From JBFJKD01 sp041600415 (GTDB taxonomy: Bacteria > Pseudomonadota > Gammaproteobacteria > Pseudomonadales > Porticoccaceae): a stretch of DNA of 64,000 nucleotides. The position numbers were made by a program, and so were the translations under genes. Position 1 is the first letter of the stretch. Each line of letters begins with the position of its first letter. A model generated the notes under the pieces. The model did not search any database. It saw only the letters and a list, made by a program, of their open reading frames with translations, and was not told the DNA's origin. The stretch covers positions 1-64,000 of the forward strand of contig JBFIKF010000003.1 of assembly GCA_041600415.1 (NCBI GenBank), written 5' to 3'. Below, piece after piece: positions 9,935 through 18,031 of the stretch.

Positions 9935-10222
9935 TCAACGAGGCCACAACCCCATTCCCAGCCACAGGAAGTATCCGGCCAACAGCACACAGGCCGCAGT
10001 AGCCAGCGCATGGTGGGCCTTAAATCCAACCGCCCGTATCTGCTTAAACCCGATGAACGCGCCGATAGCCGTGGTGAAAAAAGCGACCTCGCTCATAACC
10101 AGCAAGGTGAGCAATGGAATCTCCGAAGCCCCGCTGGCCCGCAACTCGTTGCCCCTGGTGACCACCAACGTTACGATCAGGCCCAGGCCGACAGCTGCAT
10201 AAGGAAAAACTTGATATTTCAT
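9935..10222 (-). CDS. Small inner-membrane protein, unknown
   Basis: 95 aa from the ATG at 10222 (MKYQVFPYAAVG). Upstream in-frame ATGs at 10237 and 10318 would add residues without membrane character, so the shorter start is preferred. Three hydrophobic segments are visible (about residues 6-22, 35-58 and 70-90), giving a three-helix membrane protein. It is divergent from the RRM gene at 10328. I do not recognise the family. Confidence 0.5.
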   Translation of the reverse strand: MKYQVFPYAAVGLGLIVTLVVTRGNELRASGASEIPLLTLLVMSEVAFFTTAIGAFIGFKQIRAVGFKAHHALATAACVLLAGYFLWLGMGLWPR

Positions 10223-10327
10223 TGAGTTGCCACGCATACTTAGTCCAGATACTCGGTCGCAACCCGCCGCCATACCCACTTTGGCGAAACGTTGTATAGT
10301 GCGCGCCCATGATAACACGGTGACATC

Positions 10328-10594
10328 ATGAAACTACTGATCCGCAACCTGGCCCGCACCACCTCTCAGGCAGAGCTGTTGGCCTTGTTTGAACCCCACG
10401 GGGTCGTGCAGTCCTGTACGCTGGTTTTCGATAAAGTCACCGGCGGTTCAAAGGGTTTTGGTTTCGTCGAAATGCCTAGCCCCGGGGCGGCCAAAGCCGC
10501 AATGAAGAACCTCAATGGCAAGGACGTCGCCGGCAGCAAAATTCGCGTCAAAAAGGCCGAACAGAAGCCTGACAGCCAGCCCGAAACCCGCTAA
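10328..10594 (+). CDS. RRM-domain RNA-binding protein
   Basis: 88 aa, essentially a single RNA recognition motif. RNP2 is LLIRNL (residues 3-8) and RNP1 is KGFGFVEM (about 42-49), with the beta-alpha-beta spacing intact and a short basic tail. Bacterial one-domain RRM proteins resemble cyanobacterial Rbp proteins and are thought to bind RNA, in some cases during cold or stress. The VF530 gene follows 35 bases later in the same direction. Confidence 0.88.
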   Translation: MKLLIRNLARTTSQAELLALFEPHGVVQSCTLVFDKVTGGSKGFGFVEMPSPGAAKAAMKNLNGKDVAGSKIRVKKAEQKPDSQPETR

Positions 10595-10629
10595 ATACCT
10601 GTGGCCAGCAAAAACGACACTTGGCGAGC

Positions 10630-10893
10630 ATGACCAAAGCAGGCTCTCAAGACCCACTGCACGGGGTCACACTGGAGAGGCTCGTGACGCTTCTGGCGCA
10701 ACGCTATGGCTGGGCGGAGTTAGGCAAGCGTATTCCGATAAAATGCTTTACCAACGACCCGAGTATAGCTTCCAGTCTCAAATTTCTACGTAAAACACCC
10801 TGGGCACGCACCAGGGTAGAGACACTTTATCTGCAAACTGACTGGCGGCAACGCGATATCTGGCCAGCGACGCCACCTACCCGTGCCTCCTGA
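10630..10893 (+). CDS. VF530 family DNA-binding protein
   Basis: 87 aa from the ATG at 10630; a TTG at 10621 is a possible alternative. It carries the family pattern DPLHGVTLERLVTLL, then LGKRIPIKCFTNDPS and SLKFLRKTPWAR. VF530 proteins form a small helical fold reported to bind double-stranded DNA; their cellular role is unclear. It sits in tandem with the RRM gene. The tail after LYLQTDW is variable. Confidence 0.85.
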   Translation: MTKAGSQDPLHGVTLERLVTLLAQRYGWAELGKRIPIKCFTNDPSIASSLKFLRKTPWARTRVETLYLQTDWRQRDIWPATPPTRAS

Positions 10894-10932
10894 GTAATAT
10901 TATCCGAGTTAGTTAACGCGCGTTATCCGGCC

Positions 10933-11349
10933 CTATTCAAGGATTTTGCCACGCAGTTGTTTGGTCCTGCTGCGCTGGGTTTTGCTATCCAGCCGTCTTT
11001 GCTGTGAGCCCTTTGTCGCTTTGGTGGGACGCCTGACTTTTTGCACCACTGCAGCCGTTGTGATTAACAACCGCAGACGCTCCAGGGCATCCTCTCGATT
11101 TTTTTCCTGAGTGCGAAAGCGCTGCGCCTTGATGATAACTACACCTTCCTTATTGATACGGCGATCGCTAAGGTGCAATAGACGTTGCTTGTGGAAATCC
11201 GGCAGGGAGGAGCGCTGAATATCAAAGCGCAGATGAATGGCGGAGGAAACCTTATTGACGTTCTGCCCGCCCGCCCCTTGTGCCCGGATCGCGGACAGTT
11301 CAATTTCGTCATCCGGGATGGACAGGTTGTTAGATATTTCGAGCACCAC
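10933..11349 (-). CDS. arfB: Alternative ribosome-rescue factor ArfB (peptidyl-tRNA hydrolase)
   Basis: 138 aa. The N-terminal domain has the release-factor GGQ loop (RAQGAGGQNVNKVSSAIHLR), and the basic C-terminal tail (KATKGSQQRRLDSKTQRS and beyond) normally enters the empty mRNA channel. ArfB hydrolyses peptidyl-tRNA on ribosomes stalled at the ends of non-stop mRNAs. Length matches E. coli YaeJ (140 aa). It is divergent from the tus operon. Confidence 0.93.
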   Translation of the reverse strand: MVLEISNNLSIPDDEIELSAIRAQGAGGQNVNKVSSAIHLRFDIQRSSLPDFHKQRLLHLSDRRINKEGVVIIKAQRFRTQEKNREDALERLRLLITTAAVVQKVRRPTKATKGSQQRRLDSKTQRSRTKQLRGKILE

Positions 11350-11474
11350 AGGGCGTTCTCCGATGTCCTGGTTAGCATTGTACCGAGTTCAGTTTAAAAG
11401 TCCCGGCTGACGGATAAGCTGGGCACCCTCATCAACTTTGTTACAATGCGTTCAAACCCTATCGAGCTACCACG

Positions 11475-11864
11475 ATTAAAATTTCTCTGGTCATTCACGG
11501 CGCGCCCTACTCCAGCGCAGGTGCATACACCGCCTACCAGTTCGCGCTGGCGGCCCTGGGTCAGGGGCACGGCATATACAGTGTATTTTTCTACCATGAA
11601 GGGAGTTATAACGCGGCGGTGCGCCCGGTACCGAGGGACGAATTTGATTTGCCCGCGGCCTGGCAGACCTTGGTACGGGACAATCGCATCAATGCGGTGG
11701 TGTGCGTGGCCGGGGCGGTGCGGCGGGGTATTCTCGACGCCGATGAGGCCGCGCGTGTGGACATTGACAGCCCCACGCTGGCTTCAGAGTTTGTCCTCGG
11801 TGGCCTGGGCGAACTGGTGGAAGCCTGCGAGCAGGCCGATCGCGTTGTCACCTTTGGTATCTGA
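11475..11864 (+). CDS. tusD: Sulfurtransferase subunit TusD, apparently with an ATT start codon
   Basis: 129 aa beginning (M)KISLVIHGAPYSSAG, aligned with the usual TusD start MKFALLVxGAPYSSQ. The conserved Cys is in VVCVAGAVRRGI. With TusB and TusC it relays sulfur from TusA to TusE for 2-thiouridine in tRNA. The frame is open back to a TAA at 11415-11417, and the 19 codons between include no ATG, GTG or TTG. The codon at the expected initiator is ATT, with GAG eight bases upstream. The next in-frame GTG (11619) would remove about 48 residues. Either ATT is the initiator or the base call is wrong. Confidence 0.88.
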   Translation: MKISLVIHGAPYSSAGAYTAYQFALAALGQGHGIYSVFFYHEGSYNAAVRPVPRDEFDLPAAWQTLVRDNRINAVVCVAGAVRRGILDADEAARVDIDSPTLASEFVLGGLGELVEACEQADRVVTFGI

Positions 11865-11866
11865 GA

Positions 11867-12235
11867 ATGACCACGCCCAACAAAAAAATTCTATTTGTGA
11901 TGCGCCATGGGCCCTATGGCACGGCGCTGGCACGGGAAGCACTGGAAGCGGCCCTCGGCACCGGTTCGTTTGGAGCAAACCCCACCGTGCTATTTATGGA
12001 TGACGGGGTATGGCAACTATTGGCCAGCCAGCAAGGTGCCGCAATCCAACAAAAAAATCACTTTGCCATGCTGAGCGCCCTGCCGTTGTACGGGGTAGAA
12101 AAATTGTTAGTTGAACGGGATTCTCTCGACGCACGCCATCTCACTGCAAAGGAGCTACCCGACAGTGTGACCATTATCGACTCTGCTCAAACCAGCAGGT
12201 TACTCGCTGATAGCGATGTTATTTTAGGTTTCTGA
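11867..12235 (+). CDS. tusC: Sulfurtransferase subunit TusC
   Basis: 122 aa DsrE-fold protein starting two bases after tusD. KKILFVMRHGPYGTALAREAL and VLFMDDGVWQLL are TusC signatures. It forms the TusBCD heterohexamer in the cytoplasm, which passes persulfide sulfur to TusE. Its stop overlaps the tusB start by one base. Confidence 0.92.
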   Translation: MTTPNKKILFVMRHGPYGTALAREALEAALGTGSFGANPTVLFMDDGVWQLLASQQGAAIQQKNHFAMLSALPLYGVEKLLVERDSLDARHLTAKELPDSVTIIDSAQTSRLLADSDVILGF

Positions 12236-12540
12236 TGATTTTACATACCGTCAACAAATCTCCTTTTCAAGAAACGACCCTGGCCAGCTGCCTGCGCCTG
12301 ATTGCACCTGGCGATGTGCTATTACTGATTGAAGACGGCGTTTATGGCGCGACGCCAGGTCACTCACAGGAAGCGGACGTGAGCAAACTGATGGAGCGCA
12401 ATATTCGCGTCTATGCTCTGGAAAATGACATACTCGCGCGGGGGTTATCTGGTCGTGTGTTGAGCGCCGTGTCTCTCGCCACCTTTGACAAATTTGTATC
12501 CCTGTCGGTAACGGCAGACACCGTACATAGCTGGTATTGA
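12235..12540 (+). CDS. tusB: Sulfurtransferase subunit TusB
   Basis: 101 aa, the smallest of the three DsrE/DsrH-type subunits. The DVLLLIEDGVYGAT stretch and the final VTADTVHSWY are typical of TusB. It overlaps tusC by one base (TGATG). It is a structural subunit of TusBCD and normally lacks the active-site Cys, as seen here. Confidence 0.9.
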   Translation: MILHTVNKSPFQETTLASCLRLIAPGDVLLLIEDGVYGATPGHSQEADVSKLMERNIRVYALENDILARGLSGRVLSAVSLATFDKFVSLSVTADTVHSWY

Positions 12541-12549
12541 ATATTCACC

Positions 12550-12870
12550 ATGGCGGTAAATACACCAGGGGTTGATAAAGAGGGCTATCTGTTGGCGGCA
12601 GCAGACTGGTCAGAACCTTTTGCGACCGCCACCGCCGCGCAGGAAGGTATCAGATTGACTGCACAGCACTGGGAAATCATTCATTTATTGCGGCAGTTTT
12701 ATCAACAATATGAGCTGTCCCCGGCCATGCGCCCCCTGGTGAAATACGTCGAACTGCAACTGGGCGCAGACAAAGGTCGCAGTATTTATTTGCTGCAATT
12801 ATTTCCACCGAGCCCGGCACGCATAGCCAGTAAAATCGCGGGGCTGCCCAAGCCAGAGAACTGCCTGTAA
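12550..12870 (+). CDS. tusE: Sulfur carrier TusE (DsrC family)
   Basis: 106 aa. DKEGYLLAAADWSEPFA at the start and the C-terminal arm ending GLPKPENCL, with the sulfur-carrying penultimate Cys, identify TusE. It accepts sulfur from TusBCD and delivers it to MnmA for s2U34 synthesis. It follows tusB by nine bases in the same operon. Confidence 0.94.
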   Translation: MAVNTPGVDKEGYLLAAADWSEPFATATAAQEGIRLTAQHWEIIHLLRQFYQQYELSPAMRPLVKYVELQLGADKGRSIYLLQLFPPSPARIASKIAGLPKPENCL

Positions 12871-12909
12871 CCATTTAGCCTGCACCGATCGCAAAAAAAA
12901 GGAATGTAC

Positions 12910-13248
12910 ATGTTATTAGCCGACCGTGATCTGAGTAGTGACACCGAGACGTCGGCACCCAATGCGGTCGATCAGGCGATATTAATGGCCGAGTTGCCCG
13001 CCTGGCGTCACATCAACGACAACGACTCCCAGCGCCTGCAACGCCGGTTCATGTTCGAGACCTATGCTGCCGCGCTGGCGTTCACCGCCACGGTGGGCGA
13101 TCTCGCAATGCAGGCAAACCATAACCCTGTAATCATTACCGCGTCCCTGTCGGTCACCATTATCTGGGGTTCGCGACGAGAACATGGGTTGCAGGAAAAT
13201 GATTTTATTCTCGCGGCAAAATCCGATCGGCTGTATCGGCCCACTTGA
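12910..13248 (+). CDS. Divergent pterin-4a-carbinolamine dehydratase-like protein
   Basis: 112 aa from the ATG at 12910, which has AAGGA six bases upstream; the in-frame ATG at 12904 lies too close to that site. The layout follows PhhB/PCD: LPAWRHI, then QRRFMFETYAAALAF, AMQANHNPV, and a final END-FILA helix. PCD normally has a His-His-Pro pair and a later TH..GG(L/T) motif. Here the pair is His-Asn-Pro and the second motif reads WGSRREHGL. Two of the three catalytic His are therefore missing or moved, and dehydratase activity is doubtful. It lies 39 bases after tusE and is probably cotranscribed. Confidence 0.7.
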   Translation: MLLADRDLSSDTETSAPNAVDQAILMAELPAWRHINDNDSQRLQRRFMFETYAAALAFTATVGDLAMQANHNPVIITASLSVTIIWGSRREHGLQENDFILAAKSDRLYRPT

Positions 13249-13270
13249 GCGGTTTATTCAATCGGCTTAT

Positions 13271-14005
13271 TCAAAACCAGGCGCGTATACCCAGCACCCA
13301 CTGCACGTCCTCCACATCGTCATTTTCCGCAGTGGCAAAATTTGCCGTATTTCCGTATTTTCTGTTCCAGTTGACGCCGATATAGGGAGCAAACTCCCGG
13401 CGTATCTCGTAGCGCAGCCGCAAGCCCCCTTCGATGTCCGCCAGGCCGGAACCAGTACCTGTATCCTCGTCATTCTGGTCATAAAAATTCATTTCCAATG
13501 CAGGCGTCAAAATCAGACGTTGCGTGAAGAGTAATTCGTACTCCGCTTCGAAGCGCAAACCCGCACGCCCAGATTCACCCACAAATAATGCACTGTTTAT
13601 CTCAAAAAAATAGGGTGCCAACCCCTGCAGGCCAATAACCCCCCAGCTGCGATCTGAGCCAGGGGCGGAAGCCGGTTGGAAGTCTCGCCGCGCGCCAAGC
13701 TGTAAATCCCAGAATGGCGCGAAAGCACGACTGAACAACACCTGAATTTCAGCGTCCTCGGTGGCGTCCCCCCGTCGTTCTCCTTCCATTTTTATCCAGA
13801 GTTTATTGAGATCGGTGCCCAGCCAGCCCTGCCCTTCCCAATTCAGAACATCCGAGCCATCGGTCACCCGTAACTCCAGCCGGTCGAGCATAAACTTGGC
13901 AAGTACGGGATTGTCGTCCATCCCCATATCGGCGCGCAGAGCGGATGAAGATATTACCGCCGACGCTAATATCAGTAATTTGCCAATCTGCATAACGTTG
14001 TTCAT
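13271..14005 (-). CDS. copB: Outer-membrane copper resistance protein CopB
   Basis: 244 aa with a signal peptide (about residues 1-25, SSALRA-D). It matches the CopB/PcoB beta-barrel family: MLDRLELR, then LWIKMEGERRG, GLQGLAPYFFEI, FYDQNDEDTGTGSGL and a C-terminal strand ending in Phe. It lacks the long Met/His-rich N-terminal region of Pseudomonas CopB. Last gene of the copper operon, 93 bases after copA. Confidence 0.88.
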   Translation of the reverse strand: MNNVMQIGKLLILASAVISSSALRADMGMDDNPVLAKFMLDRLELRVTDGSDVLNWEGQGWLGTDLNKLWIKMEGERRGDATEDAEIQVLFSRAFAPFWDLQLGARRDFQPASAPGSDRSWGVIGLQGLAPYFFEINSALFVGESGRAGLRFEAEYELLFTQRLILTPALEMNFYDQNDEDTGTGSGLADIEGGLRLRYEIRREFAPYIGVNWNRKYGNTANFATAENDDVEDVQWVLGIRAWF

Positions 14006-14098
14006 AGTTCAATTCCTTGTCAGCACTTTGCTGTTTTTACCTGTTTGTCACGTGATTGGTTGTGTTTTAACGCACGCCCTTGAAACACTAGCGTTGCG

Positions 14099-15958
14099 TT
14101 AACTAACCACCACCTCGCGAAACATACCCATCATGTGATACAGCAAATGGCAGTGGTACGCCCAACTGCCCGGTGCATCTGCGGTTACCAGATAACTGAT
14201 CTTCGCCCCGGGCTGTACCACCACCGTGTGCTTGCGGGGGATGTATTTGCCGTCCCCAGTTTCCAGGTCACTCCACATACCGTGTAAATGAATGGGGTGA
14301 TGCATCATGGTGTCGTTAACCAACGTAATGCGCACCCGCTCGCCGAGGCGTAACTGCAAGGGTTCAGCATCGGCAAAACTTACGCCATTTATGGACCACA
14401 TATAGCGGCGCATATTGCCGGTTAAATGTAATTCGATTTCTCGCTCCGGCTCGCGGGGATCTGGCGTAGCATAAAGATTGCGTAAATCTGCGTAGACCAG
14501 CACCTTACGCCCGTTATCCCGCAAACCGACACCCGGGTCGTCCAGCCGATAACGGGCACCTTCGACGCGACTATCCACCTGAGGACCGAACTCTGTCGCG
14601 GCGTGTCGAACCTCTACGTCACGACCGTACCCCGCCCCACCGCTACCAATTGCGGGTTTCGCCTCAGCCATATCGTGCATACTGTGATCCATCCCGGGCA
14701 TTTGATTCGGCATAATTGACGCCTTCTCGCCTGCCGTTGACGGTGCCGTATCCTGGTTGTGTGCATTGTGGTCTGCACCCGTCATATCCATGCCAGCCAT
14801 ATTCATGCCCATATCCACATGGGATAGCACCGGCGCCGCATCCATGGCGGGCACTTCACTCGACAGGGACAGATCCGGCGTCAGAGTACCCCGCGCAAAC
14901 CCTGTGCGGTCTATGGCCTGAGCGAACAGAGTATAAGCGGTATCGTTCTCGGGCTCGACAATGACATCGTAAGTTTCCGCAACACCAATACGAAACTCGT
15001 CCACGGACACCGGTGCAATATTTTGACCATCTGCTGCAACCACAGTCATTTTCAACCCGGGAATACGCACATCGAAAAACGTCATCGCCGCGCCGTTAAT
15101 AAAACGCAAACGTATTTTTTCGCCATTGTTAAATAACCCGGTCCAGCCCGCAGCCGGTGTTTGACCATTCATCAAAAATGTATAGGTATACCCGCTCACA
15201 TCGGAGATGTCCCGGTCACTCATACGCATACGGTTCCACATTTGTCGGTCGCGCCAGGTTTGCGCGACTCCTTTGGCCTGCACCTCCCGCCAGAGATCTC
15301 CTGCGGTGCGCTCGCGAAAATTGTAGTAGTGACTTAATTTTTTCAGTTTATGAAAAATCTGTTCCGGCGCCTCGTCGCTCCAGTCGGACAGCATCACCAC
15401 ATAGTCCCGGTCACAGACAATCGGATCGGGAGTTCCCGAATCAATAATAATCGGCCCAAGCAGGCCCGTTTGCTCCTGAAACCCGGAGTGGCTGTGATAC
15501 CAGTAGGTGCCGCTTTGGCCCACGCGAAATCGGTATTGATAACTATCTCCCGGAGCGATGCCGGGGAAGCTGATGCCGGGGACGCCGTCCATAGCCGCGG
15601 GCAAAATAATGCCGTGCCAGTGAATGGAGCTTTGATGCGGCAAATGATTGGTCACAGTGAGCGTGACGTCCTGACCCTCTTTCCAGCGTAACAGGGGTCC
15701 GGGAACACTGCCGTTAACAGCGGTGGCGATGCACTCCGCGCCGGTGAAATTGACCGGTTGATAACCTATATTCAGATTGAAATGAGGGCCGGTCAACACA
15801 GGCGACTTCGGTACTAGCGACGGTCCTTCCGACTCAGGTTGCGCCCGTACGCTGCCACCGGCCATCAACAGGGCGCCCGATGCGCAGGTTCCAAGTACGA
15901 AGCGTCTGCGAGATAAAGATACTTCGTTCGACCCCGGCATATAATTTTTCAGTTTCAT
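14099..15958 (-). CDS. copA: Periplasmic multicopper oxidase CopA
   Basis: 619 aa with a Tat signal (SRRRFVLGTC, residues about 17-26). Copper ligands are visible in HWHG (residues about 113-116), WYHSHSG, HHPIHLHGMW and WAYHCHLLYHMMGMF. A Met/His-rich stretch in the middle (MGMNMAGMDMTGADH, then MPGMDHSMHDM) is typical of CopA/PcoA copper binding. It oxidises Cu(I) to Cu(II) in the periplasm. It starts 12 bases after the DUF411 stop. Confidence 0.95.
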   Translation of the reverse strand: MKLKNYMPGSNEVSLSRRRFVLGTCASGALLMAGGSVRAQPESEGPSLVPKSPVLTGPHFNLNIGYQPVNFTGAECIATAVNGSVPGPLLRWKEGQDVTLTVTNHLPHQSSIHWHGIILPAAMDGVPGISFPGIAPGDSYQYRFRVGQSGTYWYHSHSGFQEQTGLLGPIIIDSGTPDPIVCDRDYVVMLSDWSDEAPEQIFHKLKKLSHYYNFRERTAGDLWREVQAKGVAQTWRDRQMWNRMRMSDRDISDVSGYTYTFLMNGQTPAAGWTGLFNNGEKIRLRFINGAAMTFFDVRIPGLKMTVVAADGQNIAPVSVDEFRIGVAETYDVIVEPENDTAYTLFAQAIDRTGFARGTLTPDLSLSSEVPAMDAAPVLSHVDMGMNMAGMDMTGADHNAHNQDTAPSTAGEKASIMPNQMPGMDHSMHDMAEAKPAIGSGGAGYGRDVEVRHAATEFGPQVDSRVEGARYRLDDPGVGLRDNGRKVLVYADLRNLYATPDPREPEREIELHLTGNMRRYMWSINGVSFADAEPLQLRLGERVRITLVNDTMMHHPIHLHGMWSDLETGDGKYIPRKHTVVVQPGAKISYLVTADAPGSWAYHCHLLYHMMGMFREVVVS

Positions 15959-15970
15959 TTTCGCTGTTCC

Positions 15971-16465
15971 TTAATTCGTTGCCTCGGGGGCTGTGACGTG
16001 CTCGTACAATTCAACGCCACCATCGGTGCGCAATAGCATCACCTGATAGGGCTGAAAACGATCCTGCATCTCCATACCCGGACTGCCGATCGGCATGCCA
16101 GGCACAGCCAGACCGCGGGCGCCCTCCGGTTTTTCCACCAAAAATCGGCGAATTATTCGAGCTGGAACATGGCCTTCAAAAACATAGCCCTCGGCCTCAC
16201 TGTGGGCGGTATGGCAACTCTGGTACTGTGGTGGAATGGCAAACCGCGTTTTTACCTCTGCCATATCACGGTTATCTCTCAGCTCTACGGTAAAGTCTTC
16301 GCTCTTCAGATGCTGCGCCCACAGGGTACAGCAGCCGCAGTTGGCATCTTTATAGACCGTTAGCGCCAGCGGATCTTCGGCCCAGGTCCCACTCGACCCG
16401 AAGAGAGGCACTAACATCGCCACCAACAGACGTACACACAAGGGTTTGAATAAATACCATTTCAC
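15971..16465 (-). CDS. DUF411 copper-associated periplasmic protein
   Basis: 164 aa with a signal peptide (residues about 8-29). DUF411 hallmarks are YKDANCGCCTLWAQHL near residue 38, then SCHTAH and GMPIGSPGMEM. These Cys/His/Met residues fit metal binding. The family is usually found in copper and silver resistance operons, sometimes named CopG. It lies directly upstream of copA. Confidence 0.9.
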   Translation of the reverse strand: MKWYLFKPLCVRLLVAMLVPLFGSSGTWAEDPLALTVYKDANCGCCTLWAQHLKSEDFTVELRDNRDMAEVKTRFAIPPQYQSCHTAHSEAEGYVFEGHVPARIIRRFLVEKPEGARGLAVPGMPIGSPGMEMQDRFQPYQVMLLRTDGGVELYEHVTAPEATN

Positions 16466-16576
16466 GGTCTATCTCCCGACATTCAATTGACGATTGGAAG
16501 GACAAAAACACCCACAAGATGGCGCGTCAGCCGTAAGAAATTACGATTTTCGAAGCCGTAACGCCGTAAACAACAA

Positions 16577-17044
16577 TCAGATTTGAATGGGAGGTCGGTA
16601 GCGAGCGCCGGTGCGACGCACCGTTGGCAGGGATGTAGAGTCGGAAAGGTGGGTTACGACAGGCGCCAGTAGCGGCATGCTGACGGAAGCAACTGGCGCC
16701 AAGGGCGACGCGCAGGCGCCGGACAAACATTGACAGGGATGGTTAGAGTTATCGCAATCAGCGTGTCCGACCACCGTCATGGCACCCTGCCGATCCCCAC
16801 TCAATGCTGAAAAGTGATCGTCGTCTCCACAGTGAGCAGCAGTATGCTCTGCATAGACAGTTGTTTTTTCGCGGTCAGCAACACCGGTGTCGAGCTGCGA
16901 CCACCGCAGTTCGCTGTGCCCCGCCCAGGGGGCGTTGACGTCCCCGCCCTGTCCGGTTGCTGGGACGATCAAGACCAGCAGCATCAGATACACCCAGCGC
17001 CGTTCCTGGCGACTCGAACAACATTTCATGGCGAAGCGACCCAT
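16577..17044 (-). CDS. Unknown exported protein at the head of the copper operon
   Basis: 155 aa; an internal ATG at 17029 (MKCCSSRQERRW) is a plausible alternative start. A hydrophobic segment at about residues 18-33 suggests export. The rest is polar with HTAAHCGDDDH, then HADCDNSNHPCQC and SGAC, which could ligate copper, and it ends in RYRPPIQI. Position and composition resemble the small Cys/His-rich CopL-type proteins that precede copA in other bacteria, but I cannot assign a family. It is 111 bases upstream of the DUF411 gene. Confidence 0.5.
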   Translation of the reverse strand: MGRFAMKCCSSRQERRWVYLMLLVLIVPATGQGGDVNAPWAGHSELRWSQLDTGVADREKTTVYAEHTAAHCGDDDHFSALSGDRQGAMTVVGHADCDNSNHPCQCLSGACASPLAPVASVSMPLLAPVVTHLSDSTSLPTVRRTGARYRPPIQI

Positions 17045-17600
17045 TACATCATTGCCAATGAATTTCCGGTGGTAAGGTTAAAGTCGCCCGGATCGGCGAC
17101 AACACAATGGAAACTAAACTGCCATAATCTGCCGAATGCGCAAGAGGCCTGGTTAAGTTAACATTTTACAGACCCTGACCGGTACTTAAAGTTCTGGATT
17201 TTCTTGCCACCCACTCCCCGTTTCAAAAAGGATCAAGCGGGATACTCCTTGAGCGATAACTGATCGCTGTGGATTTGCCGGTTGTTGCCCTCAATACTGC
17301 CGCCGCCAGGATTTCTTTGCGACACTGCCACCTGTGGCAATATGCATATTGTCGACGCCCGGGAAAAACTGGCGATTACCTTTTTCGCCGCGCCTGATAG
17401 AGCTGGTCCGGGCGCCTCGAACTACTGGCGATGTTGCAAGGTCGGTAATACACTGGCGCGAATCTCGGCGGCAGTGTGCCGAGTCAGGCCTTTTGCCAGA
17501 TCCATGCCCACCAGGGCGCTGACCCGTTTCGACAATTGCCGCCGCAACGCTCCCGGGGAAGCAGGTGCGGCGAAAAGTGAACCGGCAAACAGATTACCCC
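17045..17600. other. Intergenic region between copper operon and DUF779 gene
   Basis: About 556 bases with no convincing gene. The left part is the presumed copper-operon promoter and contains a perfect inverted repeat GTCGCC/GGCGAC at 17083-17100. On the minus strand, 17597-17422 is open and protein-like (ending TAAEIRASVLPTLQHRQ) but has no start codon other than an internal ATG, which would give 27 residues. It may be a decayed gene end. Confidence 0.4.
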
Positions 17601-17984
17601 TTACGCCGCTTCCACCGGGCGCAGATTGGCCAATTCGGCTTCCGTAAACAACCGGGAACGAGTCAAAAAGCGTACCCCCAGGGGAATTTCGAGAGAAAAA
17701 CTGGCGCCCCTGCCAGGCACCACATCGACTATAGTGTGAGAATTTTTATAATATTCAAATTGTTGCGCACCCATATAAAACTTGCAGCCGTGAACTTCCC
17801 CGAGATACAGATCTCTGCTGCCCAACAAATAATCTCCCACCGCAAAACACATGGGCGACGAACCGTCACAGCAACCGCCACTTTGATGAAACATCAAGGC
17901 GCCATGTTGCTCCCGCAGCTGATCGATAATCGCTTCAGCCGCGGGAGTCACACTGACTCGTTCAGTCACCAACGTGGAGCCCAT
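17601..17984 (-). CDS. DUF779 protein associated with aldehyde dehydrogenase
   Basis: 127 aa from the ATG at 17984; a TTG nine bases upstream is less likely. The family signature MFHQSGGCCDGSSPMC (Cys-Cys and Cys) is present, with HTIVDVVPGRGASFSLE in the C-terminal half. DUF779 genes commonly accompany acetaldehyde-type dehydrogenases; the role is unknown but the cysteines may bind a metal or protect the enzyme. It starts 47 bases after the dehydrogenase stop in the same direction. Confidence 0.88.
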   Translation of the reverse strand: MGSTLVTERVSVTPAAEAIIDQLREQHGALMFHQSGGCCDGSSPMCFAVGDYLLGSRDLYLGEVHGCKFYMGAQQFEYYKNSHTIVDVVPGRGASFSLEIPLGVRFLTRSRLFTEAELANLRPVEAA

Positions 17985-18031
17985 AGTAAGCAACCTGCTC
18001 TTAAACCATTACGCAAAAAGTACGCAACCCC

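Noticed and set aside
10914..10925. Perfect 12-bp palindrome taacgcgcgtta between VF530 and arfB
   Set aside because: Short, no T-run and no second copy nearby; not enough to call a terminator or operator.
11446..12003. 185-codon open frame starting at the ATG at 11446
   Set aside because: It runs out of frame across tusD and into tusC; its translation is rich in Arg and Trp with no domain, whereas the other frame is clearly TusD.
17282..17647. 121-codon plus-strand frame upstream of the DUF779 gene
   Set aside because: It overlaps the end of DUF779 on the opposite strand and has no recognisable domain.
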